From DATFQE01 sp963739085 (GTDB lineage: Bacteria; Actinomycetota; Thermoleophilia; Gaiellales; Gaiellaceae): a DNA stretch of 64,000 bases. Shown here piece after piece: positions 44,905-53,753 of this stretch. The DNA is taken from contig CAVTZA010000016.1 of NCBI GenBank assembly GCA_963739085.1, forward strand, positions 62,001 to 126,000. The letters are read 5' to 3'. The translations under genes and the position numbers were made by a program. Below the pieces are notes generated by a model. The model was not told where the DNA came from. It ran no database searches and saw nothing but the letters and a program-made list of their open reading frames with translations. The first letter of the stretch is position 1. Every line of letters begins with the position of its first letter.

Positions 44905-46584
44905 CTAGCCTCCCATCGTGACGGTCGCGAACGACTCGTTCGTCGTCGGGCTGGCGACGTACCCGTCGACGTCCGCGCGGAAGCCGAGCGCCGGCTTCGA
45001 GTGCGCGTACGGGACGGCCGGCAGGTAGTCCATGATCAGCCGGTTGGCCTGCTTGTAGATGTCCTCGCGCTTGGCCTCGTCCGGCTCGGCCTCACCCTTG
45101 TCGAGCAGGTTGAACAGCTCGGGGTTCCGGAAGCCGAACTGCGGCGAGAACGACTGGAAGAAGACGCCGATGAAGTTGTCCGGGTCGGCGAAGTCGCCCG
45201 TCCACCCGATCAGGTTCAGGTGGCCGGCCGTGCCCTCGTCCACGCGGCCGAGGTAGTCGGGGCTCCAGGGCGCGCTGTGCGGCGTGACCTTGAAGCCGGA
45301 CTTGTCCAGGCTGGCCGCCAGGGCCTCGAAGTTCCGCTTCGGATCGGGCATGTACGGACGGGAGACGTCCGTCGGGTACCAGAAGTCGATCTTCACGGGC
45401 AGCTTCAGCCCTGCCTTCTGGAGCAGCTGCTTGGCCTTCGCCGGGTCGTACGTGTACTCGGTCACGTCGTCCGCGTAGCCCTTGACCTCCGGCGGCATCA
45501 TCTCCTTGGCGACGACGCCACGGCCGCCGTAGAAGTTGTTCACGACGGCCTCGCGGTCGAGCCCGTAGGCCACGGCCTGCCGGACCTCGAGCTTGTCCAT
45601 CGGCTTCTGCTTCTGGTTGATCGTCACGTAGGCCACGTTGAACGCCGGCCGCTCGATGATCTTCAGGTTGTCGTCACCCTCGATCGTCGGGACGTCCTGC
45701 GGCTCGACGAGGTCGTAGCCCTGGATCTCGTCGTTCTGCAGCGCCTGCAGGCGCGCCGCGTTGTCTGCGATCGGGCGGATGATCACCTTGTCGAGCTTGG
45801 CCTTCTCGCCCCAGTAGTCGTCGTTGCGGACGAGAACGAGCTTGTCGGCGCGCTTCCACGACTCGAGCTTGAACGGGCCCGTACCGACCGGATGCTGCGT
45901 GCCGAACGTGCCGGTGGGCTTGAAGCCCGTGTCCTCGGACACCGTGCCGGCGTCGGCGTCGAACTCCTTGAGCGCCTTCGGGCTGGCGATCGAGAACGCC
46001 TGCTGGGTCAGTGCCCCCAGCATCGAGGCCGACGGCTTCGTGAGCGTGATCACGGCCGTGGTCGGGTTCGTCGCCTCGCAGCTCTTGTAGAGCGAAGGCG
46101 AGAGGTCCGGGCTCTCGTTCTTCTTGTAGCCGCCGAAGAACGACTGCCAGTAGTAGGACGCGCTCGAGCTCTGCAGCGGGCCCTTGAAGTTGTACCAACG
46201 GTCGAAGTTGGCGCAGACGGCCTCGGCGTTGAAGTCCGTGCCGTCGGTGAACTTGACGCCCTCGCGCAGCGTGAACGTGTACGTCTTCGCGTCGGAGCCG
46301 ACCTCCCACTTGGTGGCCAGGGCCGGAACGAGGTCCGTCGTGCCCGGCTTGAGCCCGATCAGCGTCTCGAAGATCTGCGTGATCGCGCGGATCGACTCGC
46401 CGTCGGAGACGAGCGCGCCGTCGAGCACCACGGGATCGGATGCGCCGGCGAAGACGAGCGTTCCACCGCTCTCACCGCCGCCCCCCGACGCCTGATCACC
46501 TTCGTCGTCTCCTCCGCAACCCCCAAGCGCCAGGGCCAGTGCGGCGAAGGCGACAAGAAGCCAGCGCTTCCTGCCTCTCACCAT
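44905..46584 (-). CDS. Peptide-type ABC transporter substrate-binding lipoprotein (SBP1)
   Basis: 559 residues, SBP family 5. Lipoprotein signal LLVAFAALALALGGC with lipobox Cys23, then a Gly/Ser linker, GGTLVFAGASDPVVLDGALV, TYTFTLREGVKFTDGTDFNA, HPVGTGPFKLESWKRADKLV, RQAVAYGLDREAVV and the C-terminal ligand lobe (GWTGDFADPDNFIG). Anchored outside the membrane and delivering ligand to DppB1C1. ATG at 46584 with AGGAGG 3-4 nt upstream; its own promoter is likely (TATACT at 46636-46631). Confidence 0.94.
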   Translation of the reverse strand: MVRGRKRWLLVAFAALALALGGCGGDDEGDQASGGGGESGGTLVFAGASDPVVLDGALVSDGESIRAITQIFETLIGLKPGTTDLVPALATKWEVGSDAKTYTFTLREGVKFTDGTDFNAEAVCANFDRWYNFKGPLQSSSASYYWQSFFGGYKKNESPDLSPSLYKSCEATNPTTAVITLTKPSASMLGALTQQAFSIASPKALKEFDADAGTVSEDTGFKPTGTFGTQHPVGTGPFKLESWKRADKLVLVRNDDYWGEKAKLDKVIIRPIADNAARLQALQNDEIQGYDLVEPQDVPTIEGDDNLKIIERPAFNVAYVTINQKQKPMDKLEVRQAVAYGLDREAVVNNFYGGRGVVAKEMMPPEVKGYADDVTEYTYDPAKAKQLLQKAGLKLPVKIDFWYPTDVSRPYMPDPKRNFEALAASLDKSGFKVTPHSAPWSPDYLGRVDEGTAGHLNLIGWTGDFADPDNFIGVFFQSFSPQFGFRNPELFNLLDKGEAEPDEAKREDIYKQANRLIMDYLPAVPYAHSKPALGFRADVDGYVASPTTNESFATVTMGG

Positions 46585-46630
46585 GTCCCTCCTCTTGTCT
46601 CTTGGACCCCGCCCCACCGGCGGCGCTGAG

Positions 46631-46636
46631 AGTATA
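46631..46636 (-). promoter_or_regulatory. -10 box upstream of SBP1
   Basis: TATACT on the minus strand, 47 nt before the SBP1 ATG in an 80-nt gap after dppC2. No good -35 at 17 nt. It suggests the second module can be transcribed independently. Confidence 0.4.
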
Positions 46637-46664
46637 GGGACGTCTTTTACGGCGCCTTTCGGTT

Positions 46665-47574
46665 CTAGGTCCGTCCTCGGAGCTTCGGGTCGAGCGCCTC
46701 GCGCAGGCCGTCGCCGATCATGTTGAAGCCGAGCACCGACAGGATGATGGCGACGCCCGGCACGACGGCGAGGAACGGCGCCGTCTGCAGGTACTCGTTC
46801 ACGTCGGTGAGCATCGCGCCCCACTCGGGCGTCGACGGGTCGGGGTTCCCGAGCCCGAGGAACGCGAGGCCGGCCACGTCGATGATCGCGGTCGCCATCG
46901 CCAGCGTCGCCTGCACGATCAGGACCGAGATGGCGTTGGGGAGGATGTGCGAGGTCAGGATCACGTGCCTGCGCACGCCCACGGCGCGCGCTGCCAGCAC
47001 GAAGTCGTTCTCGCGCTGCGCCAGCACGGACGAGCGCAAGAGGCGGGCGAAGATCGGGATGTTGACGATTCCGACCGCGACCATGATCTGCCAGAGCCCC
47101 GGCTGCAGCGCGGCGACGATCGCGATCGCGAAGAGCAGCCCGGGGATCGCGAGCATCACGTCCATGATGCGCATGAGCACCGAGTCGACGATGCCCCCGA
47201 AGTACCCGGCCACGCCGCCGATCACCATCCCGATCGAGAGCCCGATGAACACCGAGACGATCCCGATGAGGAGCGAGTAGCGCGCGCCGTAGAGAAGGCG
47301 GGAGTAGACGTCTCGCCCGAGCAGGTCGACGCCGAGCCAGTGCTCGCTGGACGGCCCGGGGCAGCAGCCGTTCGCGACCTGCAGCAGGTCGGTCTTCAGC
47401 GGGTCCTCGCGCGCGAGCTGCGGCGCGAACACCGCGGCGGTCACGAAGATCGGCGACCAGGATGAAGCCGATCACGGCGCTCGGGTTCCGGATCAGCCGG
47501 TGGAAGGCCTCGCGCCAGAGCCCCGACGGCGCGTCGAACTGGATCTCTCGGGCTTCGACCTCGGCGACGCTCAC
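46665..47574 (-). CDS. dppC2: Peptide ABC transporter permease, DppC-type, copy 2 (frame broken near 47457)
   Basis: About 302 residues if corrected. The GTG at 47574 starts MSVAEVEAREI, nearly the same as dppC1, and runs to GFILVA; then the frame is lost and continues one base over as IFVTAAVFAPQLAREDPLK, with CCPGPSSEHWLGVDLLGRDV, the EAA loop DFVLAARAVGVRRHVILTSH and the expected end GDGLREALDPKLRGRT. A single extra G in CGCCGATC explains it. Start overlaps the dppB2 stop (GTGA). Confidence 0.85.
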
Positions 47575-48575
47575 GAGTACCGGATCCTCGGGTTGATGAA
47601 GGCGTACGAGATGTCGACGATCAGGTTCACCATCACGAAGACGAACGCGAGGAAGAGGATCCCGCCCTGGAGCACCGCGTAGTCGCGCGTGAAGATCGCG
47701 TCACGCAGCCAGGAGCCCATGCCGGGCCACGCGAACACGGTCTCGGTGAGGACGGCGCCGGACAGCAGTAGTCCCACCTGGAGGCCGAGGATCGTCGTGA
47801 TCGGCAGGAGCGCGTTCCGGAACACGTGCCGCGAGTCCACGACCCGGGGGGGCAGGCCCTTCGCCCGCGCGGTGCGGACGTAGTCCTCGCTCTGGACGTC
47901 GAGCGTCGACGCCCGGGTGATACGCGCGAGGATCGCGAGCGGGATCGAGCCCAGCGCGATCGCGGGCAGGATCAGGTGCTTGATGCAGTCCCAGAGCGTG
48001 CTCCAGTCGCGGGTGATGATCGCGTCGAGGATGTAGAAGTTCGTCGGGTGCTCCGCCTCGACGGTCACGCTGACCCGGCCGACGCTGGGTAACCAGCCGA
48101 GCCTGACGGCGAAGATGTACTTGAGGATGATCGCCAGGAAGAAGACCGGGATCGAGATCCCGATCAGGGACACGAACAGGCTGGCGTGGTCGAAGAAACT
48201 GCCGTACCTCTTGGCGGCGAGGAAGCCGAGCGGCACCCCGATCACCGTCGCGAACAGCATCGCGCCGATCGCGAGCTCGATGGTCGCCGGGAAGCGCTGC
48301 TTGATCTCGTCGGTGACCTGGCGATGGGTGGCGACGCTCACGCCGAAGTCGCCGCCGGCGGTCGCCCTGACGTACTTGATGTACTGCTTGTAGATCGGCT
48401 CGTCGAGCCCGTAGCGCTCGCGGTAGGCGGCGACGAGCTCGGGGGTCGCCCGCTCGCCGAGAAGCGCCTCGGCCGGGCCACCCGGGAGGAGCCTGATCCA
48501 GAAGAAGATCAGGATCGAGACCCCGAACAAGATCGGGACCAGGAGCAGCAGCCGGCGGATGACGTAACGGAGCAT
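47571..48575 (-). CDS. dppB2: Peptide ABC transporter permease, DppB-type, copy 2
   Basis: 334 residues, six membrane helices, starting LRYVIRRLLLLVPILFGVSI and containing LLPGGPAEALLGERATPELV, DYVRTARAKGLPPRVVDSRH (EAA loop) and the closing AFINPRIRYS. ATG at 48575, 34 nt after the SBP2 stop. Paralogue of DppB1 in the same cluster. Confidence 0.94.
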   Translation of the reverse strand: MLRYVIRRLLLLVPILFGVSILIFFWIRLLPGGPAEALLGERATPELVAAYRERYGLDEPIYKQYIKYVRATAGGDFGVSVATHRQVTDEIKQRFPATIELAIGAMLFATVIGVPLGFLAAKRYGSFFDHASLFVSLIGISIPVFFLAIILKYIFAVRLGWLPSVGRVSVTVEAEHPTNFYILDAIITRDWSTLWDCIKHLILPAIALGSIPLAILARITRASTLDVQSEDYVRTARAKGLPPRVVDSRHVFRNALLPITTILGLQVGLLLSGAVLTETVFAWPGMGSWLRDAIFTRDYAVLQGGILFLAFVFVMVNLIVDISYAFINPRIRYS

Positions 48576-48609
48576 TCAGTTCGTCTTCCGCCGGCTGCTC
48601 GCTATTCGA

Positions 48610-50262
48610 CTACTGCCCTCCGACGCTGACCGGGAAGAGGGGGTCCGACCCCGTCACGGACGGGATGTAGTTCTGCACCCGCTTCTCCGCGCCGATCGCT
48701 GGCCTCGTGTGCGCATACGGCACACCCGGAAGGAACTTCATGATCTCGCGGTTCGCCTGTTGGTAGAGCTTCGCGCGCTTCGCGATGGCGGTCTCCTGCT
48801 CCGCCCGGCTCAGCAGGCCGCTGATCTTGGCGTTCCGGAACCCGAACTGCGGGTTGTACTCCTGGAAGAACGTGCCCAGGAAGTTGTCCGGGTCGCCGTA
48901 GTCAGCGCTCCACCCGATCAGGTTGAGGTTGCCCGCGGTTCCCTGGTTGACCTCCTTGACGTAGTCCGGCCGCCAAGGCGCGCTCTTCGCGATCACCTTG
49001 AAGCCCGACTGCGAGAGGCTTGCCGAGAAGGCCTCGAAGTTCCGCTTCGGATCGGGCATGTACGGGCGCGTGACGCCGGTCGGGTACCAGAACTCGATCT
49101 CGACCGGCAGGGTCAGTCCCGCCTGGCGGAGCAACTGCTTCGACCGCTCCGGGTTGTACGGGTACTTCTTCACGTCCTCGGCCCACCCGAACAGGCTCGG
49201 CGGCATGAACTCCTGCGCCACCGTGGCCCGCCCGCCGTAGAACGCCCGCACGACCGACTGGCGGTCGAGCCCGTACGCCACTGCCTGGCGCACGAGGAGG
49301 TTGTTCGTCGGCGGCTTGGCGGAGTTGATCGTCACGTAGGCGACGTTGAACGGCGGCCGGTCGCGAACCCTCAGCCGGCTGTCCTTGTTGACCGTGCCCA
49401 CGTCCTGGGGCGCCAGCAGGTCGGCGATGTTGATCTCGCGCGTCTGCAGGGCCTGCAGGCGGGCCGTGTTGTTCGAGATCGGCCGGATGATCAGCCTGTC
49501 GATCGTGTTTTTGAACTTCGACTTGTTCCAGTACTGCTTGTTCTTGACCAGCACGACGCTCTGGCCGACCGTCCAGGACTGGAACCTCATCGGGCCCGTG
49601 CCCGTCGGGTGCTTGAACGCGTAATCGCCCGTCGGGTAGAAGGTGCCGTTCCTGATCTCGGCCTGGTTGGCCCCGTACTTGGCCATCGCCGTCGGGCTCT
49701 GCATCGCGAAGGCCGGCAGCGCCAACGCGAGGATGAACGGCCCGTTCCGCTTGTTCAGCTTGACAATGGCGGTGTAGCGGCCCTTCGTGCGGCAGCTGTT
49801 GTAGAGCGGCTTCCCGAGGGTCGATACCTCGTTCTTCTTGAAGCCGTAGAAGATCGCCTGGTAGTAGTAGGTCGCCGAGGCGTCCTGGAACGGTCCTGTG
49901 AAGTTGAACCAGCGGTTGAAGTTCGAACAGACCGCGGCCGCGTTGAACGGCGTGCCGTCGTGGAACTTCACGCCCCGCTGCAGCTGGAACGTCCAGGTCT
50001 TGCCGTCCTTCGACGTCGTCCAGCTCTTCGCGAGCCGCGGGCGAATATCGCTGCGGCCGGGCCTCAGCTCGACCAGGCCCTCGTAGATCTGCTGCGCGAC
50101 GCGGAACGACTCGCCGTCGGAGACGATCGCCGGATCCAGGTACGTCGGATCGGCGGCGCCTGCGAACACGAGCGTGCCACCCTTCTCACCGGCGCCGGCG
50201 ACCCCGAGGGCCATCACGGCGGCGGCCAAGAGAAGGCCACCCCTCACAATCGTCTTCCCCAC
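48610..50262 (-). CDS. Peptide-type ABC transporter substrate-binding protein (SBP2)
   Basis: 550 residues, SBP family 5, clearly paralogous to SBP1 (shared PYMPDPKRNFEA, RQAVAYGLDR, GTAG-LNLIGW). The N-terminal signal peptide (GGLLLAAAVMALGVAGAGEK) has no lipobox Cys, unlike SBP1, so it would be released or anchored otherwise. GTG at 50262 is supported by AGGAGA upstream and by the signal peptide beginning there; the same frame stays open far upstream into the unknown gene, but that is accidental. First gene of the transporter cluster. Confidence 0.92.
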   Translation of the reverse strand: MGKTIVRGGLLLAAAVMALGVAGAGEKGGTLVFAGAADPTYLDPAIVSDGESFRVAQQIYEGLVELRPGRSDIRPRLAKSWTTSKDGKTWTFQLQRGVKFHDGTPFNAAAVCSNFNRWFNFTGPFQDASATYYYQAIFYGFKKNEVSTLGKPLYNSCRTKGRYTAIVKLNKRNGPFILALALPAFAMQSPTAMAKYGANQAEIRNGTFYPTGDYAFKHPTGTGPMRFQSWTVGQSVVLVKNKQYWNKSKFKNTIDRLIIRPISNNTARLQALQTREINIADLLAPQDVGTVNKDSRLRVRDRPPFNVAYVTINSAKPPTNNLLVRQAVAYGLDRQSVVRAFYGGRATVAQEFMPPSLFGWAEDVKKYPYNPERSKQLLRQAGLTLPVEIEFWYPTGVTRPYMPDPKRNFEAFSASLSQSGFKVIAKSAPWRPDYVKEVNQGTAGNLNLIGWSADYGDPDNFLGTFFQEYNPQFGFRNAKISGLLSRAEQETAIAKRAKLYQQANREIMKFLPGVPYAHTRPAIGAEKRVQNYIPSVTGSDPLFPVSVGGQ

Positions 50263-50298
50263 TGTCTCTCCTTTCGCTTCCTCGCCCGAGTTCTGGCG

Positions 50299-50328
50299 AG
50301 TATCCACCCTTCGCAAGCGGCGAGGCAA
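50299..50328 (-). promoter_or_regulatory. Promoter for the transporter cluster
   Basis: On the minus strand TTGCCT (50328-50323), an 18-nt spacer, then GATACT (50304-50299), 37 nt upstream of the SBP2 GTG. A reasonable sigma-70-type promoter. Confidence 0.45.
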
Positions 50329-50334
50329 GAGGTA

Positions 50335-50352
50335 GGACCGGCGAAGCGGTCC
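50335..50352 (-). terminator. Hairpin after the large unknown gene
   Basis: GGACCG-GCGAAG-CGGTCC, a 6-bp stem, and just upstream a second one (CGCTCGCCGGAGCG, around 50364-50377). They separate the unknown three-gene cluster from the SBP2 promoter. No T-tract. Confidence 0.35.
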
Positions 50353-50405
50353 CCGGTTAGGGAACGCTCGCCGGAGCGCGCGATGCGGGGGCCTCGCCGC
50401 AGCGC

Positions 50406-53148
50406 TCAGAACGGGCTGGTGTCGTCCGGGATCAGGCTCGGCGGGCACCCGCGCCGTCGGCTCCTCGGGCGCCTCGGGCGGGAACTCGGGCAGCACGTCG
50501 TCCTCCTGCAGCATGACGAGGCTCGTGGGAAGCCGAAGCTCCCACGGCTCGCCGATCTGCTCGGGTGGATCGAACTGCGTGCCGAGCTCGACATCGGCGT
50601 ACACGTCGAGCATGTCCGGGTTCGTGAACAGCGGCAGATAGCCGCCGCCCCAGATCAGTCCGGTCTTGAGGAAGAAGATCACGGAGCGCTCGAAGCCGGG
50701 GCGCACCGGCACGACAACGCTCGCGCTGCCCGATCGCAGGAAGTTCTCGAAGATCGGGTCCGCGCCGGCGGCCTGCGCCGTCTCGGCCCAGCGCTCGGAG
50801 CCGGCCCAGTAGTACGGGTGGAACTGGTAGGTCGTCTGCGCCCAGTCGAAGGAGAGCTCGAAGAACTCGGCGACCGTGCCGTTGGCCAGCGGCGACCGCC
50901 AGCCGGGGATAAGCGCGGCGTCCGCCTCGTCGTACACGGTCGTCGGCATCCCGTTCGTCGCCACCGAGATCGAGGGATGCCCCACCGCGGTGCCCTCGGT
51001 CATCAAGTCGATGCTGCCCCGCTTCAGCTCCGTCAGCTCGATCGCTCGGTACTGGTCCTCCCTGAGCTGGAAGGTCTGAGCCACGGTGCCCGACGTCGCC
51101 TGCGCCTTAGCGAGAGCAAGGGCCTGATCGTATGCCTGCCTCTTGGCGGTGTAGCCCTTGAGGATCGCCGCGTAGGTGGTCGCCTTCCACCGCTCCATCG
51201 CCTCGTCGGTGCGCTCGGACTGGTAGACGATCGTGAGATTGAGCATGCCCGTGAAGCTGGCCGAGACGTGACCGGGACTGCGTTCTGCACCGCGGAGCCG
51301 AAGAGATTGACCTCGTTGACGACGAGCATGACGCCGAAGTTGGTGACGATGTTTTCGGGTCGTTGTTGCCGTTCCTGTCGCGGAGAAGTAGTACTCCTTG
51401 TCCCGACCATCACGAGGATCCAGTCCGTTCGTTCTTCTGCTCCCCAGGTGCAGCGCCTGCGCGTACTGCTCGTACGTGTTCGCCGGCCATTGGGTGCGAA
51501 GACGCCGAGGTGGGTGACGCGGTAGTCAGGGTCGACCGTGAGCGTGTTGTCGGCGCTCACGAGGCTCACGACGTTGTCGCCCATCTCGGTGGGCTCCATC
51601 GACGTCGGGAACGACGATGGTCTTGCTGCCGGTGAGATTGAGCGGGAGCGGAGGTTCCACGTTCGTGACGTCGTAGAGGGCCGCGAGCTTGGCGTAGTTG
51701 GCCTCGGTGATGCCCTTGTAGCTCAGGAAGCCGTCGGTCGAGTTGCTGGCAGGCAGTTCCGACAGATCGGTGCGGTCGATCCGCGAGGGGTGGAGAGGCT
51801 CGACGAGGTCGGCCGTCGCGAGCGCCTCGTTCTGTGTCAGGAGCCCACGGTAGTACGCGGCGGGCTCCGGCACCCTCAGCGACAGCATCAGTCTCCGGCC
51901 GTAGTTGAGCAGCTTCGCCTCGTAGACCTTGTCCAGCCAGCGGTACAGCCCGTTGATGTGGGCCGTGCCGTCCTCGTTGTTGAAGCCGCGCAGCGACGTG
52001 TCCTGCGTCTCGGTCAGGATGGTGAGCGAGCTGGTCTCCTTGAAGCTGTTGGCGACCCGCTTCGTCGCCTCCTCGGTGACGGTCTTCGCGTACTCCTGCG
52101 CGGTCGAGTCGGTCGTCGACTTCGACGTGTCGTACGAGGCGTTGACGGTGGCTCCTATCTGCACGGGGCCGTACTTCCCGCTCACGCTCACGCCCAGCTC
52201 CACGCCGAAGCTCTGCGCCGCCGTGGTCTGAGACTCCGAGGACAGGGAGAAGCGCTCGTCGGTGCTCACGCTGCTGGTCTCCTCCTGCTCCGAGGAGGAC
52301 TCGGTCGTGGTGGTCTGAGTGGTGCGGGCCAGGTTGCGGGTGGTGTGCTCCCGCCGCTCGCCTCGCATCACCGTCTCGATCTCCTCGACCTCCCCGAGCT
52401 CGTATCTGCGCAGCTGCTGCTCCACGAGGATGAGATCCCCCACGATCGGGGGCGTCATCTCGCCCACGGACAGCGGCACTCTGAACACGCCCGCGGCCGC
52501 CGCCAGCGTCGCCTCCGATGCAGCCTTGCCACCGGTCTTCTCCTGGGAGCCGCCGCGCTCGAACCGATCGCGGCCGCCTTCTGCAGATCGATCAGCGGGT
52601 GGTACTCGTCCAGCCTGCCGCCCGTCCACGTCGGAAGCTCGAGCTTGCCGCTGAGCCACAGGAGCAGGATCAACTGGTAGATCCGGATTGCATCGACGAG
52701 GTAGTTGGTCGAGACGAAGCGGTCGCAGCCTCGTGTGACCTCGGTGTAGAGGGAATCCCACAGGCTCCCGAGCAGCCGGCTCGTGGCCTCAGCGAGATCC
52801 TGCGGCGGGACCCGCCGCAGGAGGCGGGCGAGGTCGGGAAACGACTCCTTGAAGAGCGCCGCGAGCTCGGGCAGCGGGCGGCCAGGTTGGAGCTCCGCGC
52901 GAAAGAACTCCACGACCGGCTCTCCCTCGCGAATCACCGGGTTGTCGTCGTCGATGAAGCTCGAAGTCGATGCAAAGGCGTCGGCAGCGGACAGCTTCGA
53001 TTCGAAGTCACCCGGCCCGAAGAGCGTTCCGAGCAGCGGCGGCGACGCTCTCCGGTCGCGGATGAGCCGGCTTTCGATCCCGCTCATCAGGGCGCGATCA
53101 GCCGGTCTGAGTAGCGACAAAGCGGAAGAGCTCGTTCGTGAGTGCCAT
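50406..53148 (-). CDS. Large uncharacterised protein, ~910 residues (multiple frame breaks)
   Basis: Reconstructed across at least six frame changes. From the ATG at 53148 (MALTNELFRFVATQT), a helical part (SGIESRLIRDRRASPPLLG to WLSGKLELPTWTGGRLDEYH, ~53105-52560); then VGEMTPPIVGDLILVEQQL, IETVMRGERREHTTRNLA, a Ser/Thr/Glu-rich region (TQTTTTESSSEQEETSSVST), a beta-like GVSVSGKYGPVQIGATVNAS, and YRWLDKVYEAKLLNYGRRL (~51900-51950) followed by LRVPEPAAYY; then VSADNTLTVDPDYRVTHLGV, and 51246-50450 (MLNLTIVYQSERTDEAMERW onward), ending SLIPDDTSPF. No signal peptide or membrane helix. I vaguely recall large hypotheticals with the YRW-DKVY-NYG motif in other phyla, without function. No nonsense codons inside fragments. 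Confidence 0.6.
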
Positions 53149-53160
53149 GACTCTCGTTTC

Positions 53161-53717
53161 CTAGGCGGTGGGCGGGGTTTCGGGGCGTATCGGGTCGAAC
53201 CACTTCCAGGTCGGCGGCGGCCAGTCGCGTGAGCGTGGCGATCCGTTGCTCGTAGTCGGTCCGCACCTCGTCGAGGAGCGCGGTCTGGCCGCTCGCGAGG
53301 CTGGTGGAAATCGGCGTATTGCCCGCGCACGGCGTCCTGTTGCGCCGCGATCGCGGGAGCCACGCGCTCGTCGTCCTCGGTGCTGGCGAGGCGGCCTGGT
53401 AGGTGATCATCAGATCCAGGTCGGTGACCAGCGACCCGAGCTTCGTCGCCGCGTCTCGGGCGGCCCGCTCCGGCGACGCCTCGAGCATGGACACGAGAGA
53501 ACTCCGGTGGAAGGCCGGATTCGCCCTCCTCGGCCGCGGGGGCATCCGGCTCGCTGATCGGCGGCAGGAAGTCGAGGAGATCGCCCACGGGATCGGCGTC
53601 GGGCGCGAGCTCCAGCAGGGGGCCGAGGATCCCTCGCGCTTCCTTTCCTAGGGCACCGCCGATCGCCTCGGGGTTCTCCTTGAAGATCCGGAAGAACTCG
53701 ATCACGAGCAGCTTCAT
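53161..53717 (-). CDS. Uncharacterised ~185-residue protein (several frame breaks)
   Basis: Starts MKLLVIEFFRIFKENPEAIG at 53717 and continues LLELAPDADPVGDLLDFLPP. After ~53520 the frame changes repeatedly: SLVSMLEASPERAARDAATK, SLVTDLDLMITYQAA, DERVAPAIAAQQDAVRGQYA, TALLDEVRTDYEQRIATLTR, and a natural-looking end WKWFDPIRPETPPTA at 53163-53161. Mostly helical and acidic. Lies 36 nt after the first gene of the cluster and 12 nt before the large gene, so all three look cotranscribed. Not recognised. Confidence 0.5.
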
Positions 53718-53753
53718 CTCGGCGGATCCGTTGCTCGCGATCGAGGTTGGGAA

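Noticed and set aside
48640..48652. GGGGTCCGACCCC as a fourth member of the GGGGTCTGACCCC family
   Set aside because: It lies inside the coding end of SBP2 and differs at the centre; likely chance, noted only as a variant.
48610..51246. One 878-residue protein fusing the unknown gene and SBP2
   Set aside because: The frame happens to stay open between them, but SBP2 has its own ribosome binding site, signal peptide and promoter, and the intervening residues are low-quality Arg/Pro-rich sequence.
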